From: Bacteroidales bacterium
Lineage (GTDB): Bacteria; Bacteroidota; Bacteroidia; Bacteroidales; P3
Direction of reading: 5' to 3'
DNA: 43,938 bases
NCBI GenBank assembly: GCA_016283745.1
Contig: JAEENM010000133.1
Location: 1-43,938 of the forward strand
The notes beneath the pieces were generated by a model. It saw only the letters and a program-made list of their open reading frames with translations. It ran no database searches and had not been told where the DNA came from. Shown here one piece after another: positions 32,050-39,584 of this stretch (the stretch's first letter is position 1; each line of letters begins with the position of its first letter). Made by a program: the position numbers and the translations under genes.

Positions 32050-33375
32050 ATGAAGAAATTACTTCTGCCTTTGGCTTGCGCTCTGGTGTTTTTCACCTAC
32101 AGCTGCAATTCCAATTCTACAAAGTCGGGACTTTTCGACGAAGAGGTCTATGAGAATCCTCACATGCAAGACGACGAGGCACAGAAATACGGCCACATGA
32201 TGAACGTTCTGGAGGACTTGGATGCGATGACGAAAAGTTATGCAGCCAACAAGAACGAAGAACGGTTCAAAAAGCTCGCCGATACTTACTCGGAGCTAAA
32301 CTACGAATATGACGACAGCAAGATGGATGCCGAAGGCCGTCGGCAGGGCATGCTGCTGCAAGCTCGTGTGGATTCGTCCCGCAATGCCTTGGGAGAGCTC
32401 ATAAAGACAGAGCTAAAGACAATGAGATTCCCCCTCGTAAGCGAAGAGGATCGTCTTATAGAGACAACGCAGACCTGGCCGATATATCTTCAGAAAGGCA
32501 ACAAACTGCATTACTCGTTGACAACAAGCGGCAATGTGACTATGAAAATTCTCAATGCCGATGCACACAATGTACTGAGAACATACGCCGGCAAAAAACA
32601 ACTGGCCGACTCAATCGCAATACAGAACAGCGCCATCTATCTTGTAGAGCTCAGTCCTCGAGGCTCTGCATATATCGACCTAAATGTCAGCCAACAGTAT
32701 GCCAACGTGGAACAGATGAACGAAAAGAAGCGCTCTATCAGTGTGGACACCGTGGAATGTGGTCCAAAAGACTATATGGCGGTGAAGGTACAGGGTATCG
32801 ACATGCACAGTATCTTCGAAGAGCCTAAAAAAGTGACACTTCGCTCAGTGGGCAAGGCCTTCTTCGGAGGCTCTTCGCGTGCGGTGGTAACCCTCGATGT
32901 TCCAAGGGGATGTACCGACCTGATGTACAACCTGCGTATCTCTACCGACGAAGGCGACGTGAGTAGCGACGGCGATTTTGACAAACGCATGACCAATTCT
33001 TATAAAAAGATACGTTTTCTTGGAATACCGCTCTACGAGAGAGAAAAAAGCCGCAGCAACCTCTTCCGTGAATTGCTGTATAGCGACAAGCCCGTGCGCG
33101 ACGAGGATGCTTACTGCAATGTGTATGTATTTACTAACCAAAACGAAGCCAAGAAATTCCAAGATGGAGAGGACCCGGCCAAACTGAAATACAATATCGA
33201 CCTTTCACTTATGGGCACCCAATCGTGTAACGGACGAATCCCCGCTAAAGGACTTTCAAAGGTTTACTTCGGATTCGCCAACGAACGATTCCGCTACTCC
33301 AACTACCTGTGGCTCGAAGTGATAGCCGCCTCCCCCAAGGACGAGTACTATAGAATAAGCTACAAGCTGGATTAG
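32050..33375 (+). CDS. Uncharacterised lipoprotein, 441 aa
   Basis: The protein has 441 residues. The lipobox is TYSC near residue 19, so it is a lipoprotein, probably in the outer membrane. The mature part begins with a helical region (about 35-125, with AQKYGHMMNVLEDLDAM and ERFKKLADTYSELNYEYD) and then beta-rich segments (TWPIYLQKGNKLHYSLTT, VTLRSVGKAFFGGSSRAVV, SKVYFGFANERF). No known catalytic motif is apparent. It is the last gene of the cluster and is followed about 90 bp later by a terminator-like hairpin. With the OmpA-domain protein it would place the module across the envelope. Confidence 0.8.
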   Translation: MKKLLLPLACALVFFTYSCNSNSTKSGLFDEEVYENPHMQDDEAQKYGHMMNVLEDLDAMTKSYAANKNEERFKKLADTYSELNYEYDDSKMDAEGRRQGMLLQARVDSSRNALGELIKTELKTMRFPLVSEEDRLIETTQTWPIYLQKGNKLHYSLTTSGNVTMKILNADAHNVLRTYAGKKQLADSIAIQNSAIYLVELSPRGSAYIDLNVSQQYANVEQMNEKKRSISVDTVECGPKDYMAVKVQGIDMHSIFEEPKKVTLRSVGKAFFGGSSRAVVTLDVPRGCTDLMYNLRISTDEGDVSSDGDFDKRMTNSYKKIRFLGIPLYEREKSRSNLFRELLYSDKPVRDEDAYCNVYVFTNQNEAKKFQDGEDPAKLKYNIDLSLMGTQSCNGRIPAKGLSKVYFGFANERFRYSNYLWLEVIAASPKDEYYRISYKLD

Positions 33376-33465
33376 ACATCTAAAACAAAGCAATGACAAC
33401 ACGAGGGGAGGCAGATTGCTTCACCCCTCACCAAATTCATATTAATTGGCGAATTGCCCCCCCCC

Positions 33466-33491
33466 TCCCCCGCCGGAAGGGGGATTTTTTT
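33466..33491 (+). terminator. Terminator-like hairpin after the cluster
   Basis: TCCCCC-GCCGGAA-GGGGGA followed by seven T. A run of nine C (33457-33465) directly precedes it. It probably ends transcription of the lipoprotein gene. The remaining 33492-33640 is AT-rich with no gene. Confidence 0.65.
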
Positions 33492-33616
33492 GCCACACCC
33501 GCAAAAGTAGGAAAAATGACAAGTATTTTGTAATCAGTAGTTTAGGCGAAAATCACAGAGCCACCTGCAAATAATTGCTTTTTCACAACACAAAAAAACA
33601 AAAATTCCAAAAAAAA

Positions 33617-33648
33617 ATTGCAGTTTCCATATTTTTTCCGTATCTTTG
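33617..33648 (+). promoter_or_regulatory. Promoter for the carboxyltransferase gene
   Basis: TATCTTTG at 33641-33648 with ATTG (three of four bases of TTTG) 20 bp upstream at 33617-33620. The ATG is at 33805, leaving an unusually long leader of about 150 nt with no recognised riboswitch. Confidence 0.7.
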
Positions 33649-33804
33649 CTAATTGGGAGAGGATGTTTTTTTTGAAAACGCCCTGCTTTTAAGCTATTGT
33701 GCATCAGTATTTTATATATTGTGTGCCAATATGGGTGAAACCGAAAAAACATCACTCCCGACAACGATTAAAGTATTACAACATTTAAAAGACATACAAA
33801 ACAA

Positions 33805-35595
33805 ATGGAGAAAAGAAAGATAGAGTTCTGTTTGGTTTACAGAGACATGTGGCAGTCGTCGGGTAAGTTCGTGCCCCGCATCGACCAGCTGCAGGAGATA
33901 GCCCCCGTCATCATCGACATGGGCTGTTTTTCGAGAGTAGAGACCAACGGCGGTGCCTCGGAACAGGTGAACCTGCTGTATGGCGAAAACCCCAACAAAT
34001 CGGTACGCGCTTGGTGCAAGCCTTTCAACGAAGCGGGCATCAAAACGCAGATGCTCGAACGCGCCCTCAACGGACTGCGTATGTACCCCGTGCCCGCCGA
34101 CGTGCGCGAGCTTATGTGCAAGGTGAAAAAAGCGCAGGGCGTGGACATAGTGCGCTCTTTCTGCGGCCTCAACGACCACCGCAACCTCGAACTTTCGATA
34201 AAATACGCCAAAGCCGCAGGCCAGATCTCGCAGGCTGCCCTCAGCATCACCTACTCCGAAATCCATACCGTGGAATACTATATGGGCGTGGTGGACAAAC
34301 TGGTGGAATATGGTGCCGACGAGATAGGACTCAAGGACATGGCCGGCGTGGGACGCCCCGTAATGCTAGGCCGACTGGTGAAATGCATCAAAGAGAAATA
34401 CCCGCATATCCGCGTGCAGTACCACGGACACACAGGTCCCGGTTTCTCGGTGGCCTCGGTGCTTGAGGTTTGCAAAAACGGCGCCGACATCATCGACGTG
34501 GCTATGGAACCTCTGTCGTGGGGAATGGTTCACCCCGACGTTATCACCATCCAGGCCATGCTTAAGGATGCCGGTTTCGACGTGCCGGAAATCAACATGA
34601 AAGCCTACATGCAGGCACGCAGCCTCACACAGAAATTCATGGACGACTTCCTCGGCTATTTCATCGACCCGAAAAACAAGATAAGCACCTCGCTGCTTGT
34701 TGGCTGCGGTCTCCCCGGCGGTATGATGGGCTCCATGATGGCCGACCTCAAAGGTGCTCACGCAGGTATCAACATGTTCCTCAAAAAAGCCGGCAAACCC
34801 GAACTCAACGAGGACGAGCTGCTGGTGGAACTCTTCAACGAAGTGCAGTACGTATGGCCGAAAGTTGGCAACCCGCCGCTGGTAACGCCTTTCAGCCAGT
34901 ATGTCAAAAACATAGCTCTGATGAATATTATGCAGATGGCGCAGGGCAAACCGCGCTACTCGCAGATGGACCAGAACACTTGGGACATGATTCTGGGCAA
35001 GACCGGCAAACTGCCCGGCACCCTCGCACCCGAAATAGTGGAGCTGGCCAAGGAAAAAGGCTTCGAATTCTTTACCGGCACACCGCAGGACAACTACCCC
35101 AACGAACTGCCCAAATATCGCAAGATGATGGAAGAAGAAGGTTGGGACTGCGGTCAGGACGACGAAGAGCTGTTCGAGATGGCAATGCACGAACGCCAAT
35201 ACCGCGACTACAAGTCGGGCGCTGCCAAGAAGAAATTCGAAGAAGACCTCGAACGTGCCAAACAGAAAGCCGCTGCCGGTCCGGTAGCCGCCGCTCCCGC
35301 CAAACCTGTTGACGCCAAACAGGCTGAAGTGGAACGCATGATGGCCAAGTACCCCGACGCCAAACCCGTTACCGCCAAGGCCGACGGCACCATCATCTGG
35401 GACCTCACCATGAACGAGCAGTCGATGAACCCGCCTATCGGGACACCTTTCAAGGAAGGCGACACCATGTGCTACGTGATAGCCTACTACGGCAACGACC
35501 CCGTTACAGCACTCTTCAGCGGCAAGCTGATGCACGTTTTCGCAAAACAGGGCGAAAAGGTGAAAAAAGGCGACATCGTGGCTTTGATACAATAG
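33805..35595 (+). CDS. Oxaloacetate decarboxylase alpha / pyruvate carboxylase subunit B-like, biotinyl lysine missing
   Basis: The protein has 596 residues. The carboxyltransferase TIM barrel shows FCLVYRDMWQSS, VETNGGASEQ, the catalytic-lysine segment GLKDMAGVGRP, the metal-binding QYHGHTGPGFSVAS and GCGLPGGMMGSM. A conserved PYC/OADA domain follows, then an Ala/Pro linker (about 495-520) and a C-terminal biotinyl/lipoyl-fold domain. In that domain the usual EAMKM hairpin is replaced by VIAYYGNDPVTA, so there is no lysine to biotinylate. The enzyme might work with a separate biotin carrier protein, or the domain may be purely structural. The substrate, oxaloacetate/pyruvate or methylmalonyl-CoA, is not defined by sequence. 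Monocistronic. Confidence 0.85.
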   Translation: MEKRKIEFCLVYRDMWQSSGKFVPRIDQLQEIAPVIIDMGCFSRVETNGGASEQVNLLYGENPNKSVRAWCKPFNEAGIKTQMLERALNGLRMYPVPADVRELMCKVKKAQGVDIVRSFCGLNDHRNLELSIKYAKAAGQISQAALSITYSEIHTVEYYMGVVDKLVEYGADEIGLKDMAGVGRPVMLGRLVKCIKEKYPHIRVQYHGHTGPGFSVASVLEVCKNGADIIDVAMEPLSWGMVHPDVITIQAMLKDAGFDVPEINMKAYMQARSLTQKFMDDFLGYFIDPKNKISTSLLVGCGLPGGMMGSMMADLKGAHAGINMFLKKAGKPELNEDELLVELFNEVQYVWPKVGNPPLVTPFSQYVKNIALMNIMQMAQGKPRYSQMDQNTWDMILGKTGKLPGTLAPEIVELAKEKGFEFFTGTPQDNYPNELPKYRKMMEEEGWDCGQDDEELFEMAMHERQYRDYKSGAAKKKFEEDLERAKQKAAAGPVAAAPAKPVDAKQAEVERMMAKYPDAKPVTAKADGTIIWDLTMNEQSMNPPIGTPFKEGDTMCYVIAYYGNDPVTALFSGKLMHVFAKQGEKVKKGDIVALIQ

Positions 35596-35722
35596 CAGAA
35601 AACAATAAAACGGGAGTGTCGTCGAAAAAAACGGCATTTCCGATTTTTTTTCAATTTAAAACGTAAGAATTCAATAAATTAAACGACAAATCAATAAATT
35701 ATTAATTTAAAAATTAAAAAAA

Positions 35723-36055
35723 ATGAAAAAAGTTATTTTAATGGCAGCCGTGGCTATGCTGTTTGCAGCAACAGCCGCCGCACAGGGAAAAGTTACAACT
35801 TCTGCTAAAGGCACTCCAGCCAATGCGGTAACAACATGCAAAAAAGATGCAAAATGCCCCAACGCTTCACAGTGTCAAGGCCAGAAAGTGGATGCCACTA
35901 CAGCAAATAAGGGTAATGTCACCAATGCAAGAGCAAACGGTACTGTATCCAAAAAAGGTGCCACCGCTACCGCTTCAAAAGCTAATGTTGACGGTAAGGC
36001 TGACAAAATTAAGCCAAACGGCAACAATTCAGCAACTATGAAGGTCCAAAAGTAA
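35723..36055 (+). CDS. Small secreted low-complexity protein, 110 aa
   Basis: The protein has 110 residues. A signal peptide (MKKVILMAAVAMLFAATAAA then QGK) is followed by a Lys/Thr/Ala/Asn-rich mature part with one Cys cluster (CKKDAKCPNASQC). It is basic and probably disordered. No family recognised. It lies 54 bp upstream of the ECF sigma gene in the same direction and could be part of that regulon. No clear -7 box was found in the AT-rich spacer before it. Confidence 0.7.
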   Translation: MKKVILMAAVAMLFAATAAAQGKVTTSAKGTPANAVTTCKKDAKCPNASQCQGQKVDATTANKGNVTNARANGTVSKKGATATASKANVDGKADKIKPNGNNSATMKVQK

Positions 36056-36109
36056 CAGAAATTCGTAACTAAACGCTCTCTTTTTTCGTTTCAATACAAA
36101 AATTTGGTA

Positions 36110-36643
36110 ATGGACGAAAAACAGATAGTAGAATCTCTGAAACAACACGACCCGGAAGCCTTTCGCATGGTGTACGACAAGTACCACCAGCGATTGGTCT
36201 ATCTGAGCTATGGCATCGTGCACAACAACGAGGATGCCGAAGATATAGTACAAGAAGTCTTTATTGATGTGTACGATGCCATTTATAACTTTAAGCAGGA
36301 ATCGAAACTCTCCACCTGGCTGCACCGCATAACTATGAACAAATCGTACAACCTGCTGAGGTACAAAAGGGTGCACAACATATTCACAAAAATGGAGGAG
36401 TCGCTGCTGCAACGGGCCGACAAACCCGACGACTCCGAAGAGAAAGACGAAAAGATAGAACAACTGCACAAAGCTATAGCAGCACTGCCAAAACGACAAA
36501 ATATGGTATTTACCATGTTCTTCTACGAGAAGATGCCGCAAAAAGAGATAGCCGAAATAATGGGCGTGGCACTGCCCGCAGTGGAACAGCTGATTTTCAG
36601 AGCGAAACAGAACATACGGAAAAACATAAAAATCGAAGATTAA
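36110..36643 (+). CDS. ECF-type RNA polymerase sigma factor
   Basis: The protein has 177 residues from ATG 36110. Region 2: DPEAFRMVYDKYHQRLVYLS and EDIVQEVFIDVYDAI, with LSTWLHRITMNKSYN. Region 4: ALPKRQNMVFTMFFYEKM and QKEIAEIMGVALPAVEQLI, FRAKQNIRK. All features of a two-domain ECF sigma factor are present. Two short membrane-protein genes follow at 21 and 9 bp, matching a sigma/anti-sigma arrangement, so it probably answers an envelope signal. Confidence 0.93.
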   Translation: MDEKQIVESLKQHDPEAFRMVYDKYHQRLVYLSYGIVHNNEDAEDIVQEVFIDVYDAIYNFKQESKLSTWLHRITMNKSYNLLRYKRVHNIFTKMEESLLQRADKPDDSEEKDEKIEQLHKAIAALPKRQNMVFTMFFYEKMPQKEIAEIMGVALPAVEQLIFRAKQNIRKNIKIED

Positions 36644-36664
36644 AAACAAAGAAAGGAGTATTTT

Positions 36665-36955
36665 ATGACAACCAACGACATTCAATTCGACGACTTCCTG
36701 CAAACCACCATCGAACGGGACTGCAGCGCCATGGGAGGCACAGCACACTCGTTTGCCGGAACTATGCAGAAGATTGAGCAGCGTCGGGCCGCAAGCTCGC
36801 AACGCCAGAAAATCGCCATCCGCGTGGTTTCGACAATGATACTCGCTCTCATTGTTACCAACATACTGCTGCTTACCACAGGCAACTCCGACTCCATGAC
36901 GGACGACGGTTTCATCAGCGAGTCGACAAGTTATTTCACCGAAATCCTCCAATAA
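36665..36955 (+). CDS. Putative anti-sigma or membrane partner of the ECF sigma, 96 aa
   Basis: The protein has 96 residues: a cytoplasmic N-terminal part of about 50 residues (DIQFDDFLQTTIERDC, TMQKIEQRRAASSQRQK), one transmembrane helix at about 51-71 and a short periplasmic end. Size and topology fit a minimal anti-sigma factor, and its position after the sigma gene supports this. No ZAS zinc motif (HxxxCxxC) is seen, so it would be of another class. Function inferred from context. Confidence 0.65.
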   Translation: MTTNDIQFDDFLQTTIERDCSAMGGTAHSFAGTMQKIEQRRAASSQRQKIAIRVVSTMILALIVTNILLLTTGNSDSMTDDGFISESTSYFTEILQ

Positions 36956-36964
36956 TATAATAAT

Positions 36965-37444
36965 ATGAGCAAAAGAGGGAAAAGAATTACAGTGTCGGTG
37001 CTTATAGCACTGCTGATAATAAGCAACATAACAACGCTTTACATGCTGCTTAGCAACCGTCCCAAACGCGAACACCTCGCCGACAAGCTGGAGCTTACAG
37101 GCCAGGCACGCGAAGATTTTATCGCCATAAAGGAGAAATACAAGGCTAAGTCGAAACCCACCATCGACTCGCTGCGCCAATGCCAGGCACAGCTGCTGGT
37201 GCTTACCATCAACAAGGACAACGACTCGCTGCTCGAAGCCACCAAGGACCAAGTGGTGTGCTACCAGCACGACCTGCTGGACAATATACTGGCACAGTTC
37301 GAAGAGTCGCGCGCCATGCTCGACAGTGCTCAACGCGTGAAACTCGACTCCTTCTATTTCGAGAAATTCCAGTGCCCCATCAATTTTCTGCACCGCAACC
37401 CTCCGCAATCCAACCGCAAACATGGAAGACGCCACTCCCGATAG
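36965..37444 (+). CDS. Membrane-anchored CpxP/Spy-like periplasmic protein
   Basis: The protein has 159 residues. One N-terminal helix (about 9-28) anchors it, and the periplasmic part is all-helical: LTGQAREDFIAIKEKYK, KPTIDSLRQCQAQLL, LLEATKDQVVCYQHDLL and LDSAQRVKLDSFYFEKF. This is the spacing of CpxP/Spy-type (heavy-metal sensor, LTxxQ-like) proteins. In a sigma-factor operon such proteins sense envelope damage or unfolded proteins. Its 3' end overlaps the NUDIX gene by 23 bp. Confidence 0.72.
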   Translation: MSKRGKRITVSVLIALLIISNITTLYMLLSNRPKREHLADKLELTGQAREDFIAIKEKYKAKSKPTIDSLRQCQAQLLVLTINKDNDSLLEATKDQVVCYQHDLLDNILAQFEESRAMLDSAQRVKLDSFYFEKFQCPINFLHRNPPQSNRKHGRRHSR

Positions 37445-37877
37445 CGACGGAATGTACCGTTACCGCTACCCGCGTCCGGCCGTCACCGCCGACACGCTGG
37501 TATTCTCCGCCGACAGAAAAGAAATTTTACTTATTCGTCGTAAAAACGAGCCATACAAAGGCTGCTGGGCTTTCCCCGGCGGCTTTCTTGAGATGGACGA
37601 AACCCTCGAACAATGCGCCCGCCGCGAATTGATGGAGGAAACCACCGTCGCTGCCGGCGAGATGCACGAGTTAGGCACCTATTCCGCTGTGGACCGCGAC
37701 CCCCGCGGAAGGGTAATCACCACGGCCTATTACACTTTCGTTGACAAAAACACCGTGCAACCCCACGCCTCCGACGATGCCGCCGAAATAGGCTGGTTCC
37801 GTTTGGACAGCCTCCCCCCTTTGGCTTTCGACCATCAAGAAATTTTGGCCGATGCCCTTTCTGCTTTTGAATCTTAG
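37422..37877 (+). CDS. NUDIX hydrolase
   Basis: The protein has 151 residues. The Nudix box spans about 54-76: G54, E60, R68, E69, E72 and E73 are all in place (GGFLEMDET...RRELMEET). The box glycine near the end is Thr75, a minor variant. Acts on nucleoside diphosphates linked to another moiety; an ADP-ribose or 8-oxo-dGTP type substrate cannot be distinguished. It overlaps the CpxP-like gene by 23 bp, so translation is coupled even though the functions look unrelated. Confidence 0.88.
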   Translation: MEDATPDSDGMYRYRYPRPAVTADTLVFSADRKEILLIRRKNEPYKGCWAFPGGFLEMDETLEQCARRELMEETTVAAGEMHELGTYSAVDRDPRGRVITTAYYTFVDKNTVQPHASDDAAEIGWFRLDSLPPLAFDHQEILADALSAFES

Positions 37878-37893
37878 TAATCCCACAAATATC

Positions 37894-38577
37894 ATGAAGA
37901 AAATATTTTACTCCTTAGTTTTCGCCTCGCTGGCGATAATAGCCGGATGTACAGGCCGTGTCCAGGTTGAGAACCAGATAGACTGCAATGTCGACCCCGA
38001 CGAGTATTTCGGACAGAGCTACAATGCGTCGGATTTCCAGTTCTGGCGTGTGCTTGGAGAAAGCGAAGCCGCCAATATTATCGACTCCCTCGAACGTATG
38101 CTGGGCGAAATTGCCGATGACGAAGCCGATATCGAGTCGGGAGGCAGGTTGGTGCATGTGCCCGACACTGCCGCTTTTGGCGAAGCGCTTCGAAAGATGA
38201 CCTTGAAATTTGCAGACGGAACGCCTTACCATTACAGCTGGCTAAAGGACGAGTACACTGGCGATTACTGCGAGTTGCTTTTCCTCTATGGCGATGCCGA
38301 AGGCCGTCCCCTTATCGACGGAAGTCATGTGGATTCGGCCAGTGTTGTGGAATGGAACGGACAAATGTCGGTGGATTTCGTTTTCGACAAAGAAGGAACG
38401 GAGATGTTCCGTAAACTCACCGCCGCAACAGTAGGCGAAAGATTGGCCATGACCTTGGGCGAAAGTGTGTTGTCCGTCCCGAGAGTGAACAGCGAAATTA
38501 ACGGTGGCAGATGCTCTGTGTCGGCCACCGATACCGAGAAAGCCTGCGCCATAGCCGCAGTTTTGAACAAGAAATAG
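37894..38577 (+). CDS. Lipoprotein with a free-standing SecD P1-head-like domain
   Basis: The protein has 227 residues from ATG 37894. The lipobox is IAGC near residue 18. The C-terminal half (HVDSASVVEWNGQMSVDFVF, KEGTEMFRKLTAATVGERLA, LGESVLSVPRVNSEI and the CSVSATDTEKACAIAAVL end) matches the P1 head of SecD (pattern V-F-hh-D-EG---F--LT---hG-RLAhhL---hhS-P-hN--I--G). In SecD this periplasmic domain binds exported chains. Here it stands alone with no SecD membrane part. Role unknown, perhaps export-related. It is 16 bp after the NUDIX stop. Confidence 0.75.
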   Translation: MKKIFYSLVFASLAIIAGCTGRVQVENQIDCNVDPDEYFGQSYNASDFQFWRVLGESEAANIIDSLERMLGEIADDEADIESGGRLVHVPDTAAFGEALRKMTLKFADGTPYHYSWLKDEYTGDYCELLFLYGDAEGRPLIDGSHVDSASVVEWNGQMSVDFVFDKEGTEMFRKLTAATVGERLAMTLGESVLSVPRVNSEINGGRCSVSATDTEKACAIAAVLNKK

Positions 38578-38746
38578 TTTTTTTCTTCGGAAGTTGGAAA
38601 GAATGAAGGTCTGACTTTGGTAGTCAGTAATTAGTTTGTGGTTAGACAATGCGGGGAGGGTGACAAACTCACCCACCACTTGCGGGTAAGTCCCAATAAT
38701 AATCGCAACTTTGCATGACAATTGCGACCAATAGCTACATGACGTT

Positions 38747-39259
38747 ATGAATTTTGCATATATGAAAAAGATGAATTTGTTTGCAAGAATTTTTCATTTA
38801 TTTAATGGAAAAGAAATAGAATCGAAAGGTATTGAGGTTTATAAAACTTGCAGACATTATAAAATTATAACTATGTATAAATTAAAAGCAGGGTCATATC
38901 TCTCTGGTGAACCTGTTTTTATACTTCCTTTAGATATTACGACAGAAAACCTTTCTGAAGTAATTTTTGAGTGTTTGAACCATAGTTGTCTTGTTTCAAA
39001 ATCAGAGGAAGATAAAATATGGAATAATAGGAAACAACTATTAAAAAAATTAAAGGAACCTTCATTTAATGCGTTGTATAAAAATTCGGTAAATTGTGAT
39101 ATTATTTGTGTTGAAAATCAAAAGATAACAATAGAACCTAAAATATATCTCGGTTTAAGAAAAGGATTGGTAACAGATACGGAAAGAGTTGTTGAATTAG
39201 ATTTTTCTAAGTCAAACTATATGGATGTTGCCCAAGTAGTTATTGATTTGTTAACTTAA
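38747..39259 (+). CDS. AT-rich orphan protein, immunity-like, 170 aa
   Basis: The protein has 170 residues, soluble, with codon use much more AT-rich than both neighbours. Motifs such as LREP-like KLKEPSFNALYKNSVNC, CDIICVENQKITIEPKIYLG and KGLVTDTERVVELDF recall contact-dependent-inhibition immunity proteins, by weak memory only. It stands alone: no toxin is nearby, but a hairpin array of the kind also found in the Rhs patch follows at once. Either ATG 38747 or ATG 38762 could be the start. Confidence 0.55.
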   Translation: MNFAYMKKMNLFARIFHLFNGKEIESKGIEVYKTCRHYKIITMYKLKAGSYLSGEPVFILPLDITTENLSEVIFECLNHSCLVSKSEEDKIWNNRKQLLKKLKEPSFNALYKNSVNCDIICVENQKITIEPKIYLGLRKGLVTDTERVVELDFSKSNYMDVAQVVIDLLT

Positions 39260-39283
39260 AGAATTGCGGCAATTATTTTCGGT

Positions 39284-39522
39284 TGTTGCGGATTACAAAT
39301 CCGCAACAGTGAATTTAGGGATTTGAAATCCAGATACTTTATTGCGTCGTATGAAGAAAGGTTCAGTGAACCTTTCGATAGCCGTAGGTGGAGAACTCAC
39401 AAATCCGCCGCAACCGGTTGGCGGCACTTCGACAAGCTCAGTGACCGCAAAGCTTTCTCGGTGGCTGAGCCTGTCGAATGTGAAGAAACATTCAGTGAAT
39501 GTTTCGATAGCGTAGCGGAGAA
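39284..39522. repeat. Array of four hairpin repeats
   Basis: In order: TGTTGCGGATT-ACA-AATCCGCAACA (39284-39308, 11 bp perfect); AAAGGTT-CAGTG-AACCTTT then CGATAGC (39357-39382); a 20-nt-arm hairpin starting TTCGACAAGCTCAG (39428-39447 with 39459-39478); and GAAACATT-CAGTG-AATGTTTC (39485-39505) then GATAGCGTAGCGGAGAA. AAATCCGCCGCAACCGG (39401-39417) also occurs at 16031-16047. No coding potential is apparent across the 325-bp gap. Confidence 0.8.
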
Positions 39523-39584
39523 CCACGTCTTCACATCTTAACGCCTTAACTCCTTCACAAATGATTCCGACTTCCGAGCTAAAA

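Noticed and set aside
33649-33804. Riboswitch in the long leader of the carboxyltransferase gene
   Set aside because: The leader is long, but no conserved core of a known riboswitch (TPP, cobalamin, SAM, glycine) could be recognised.
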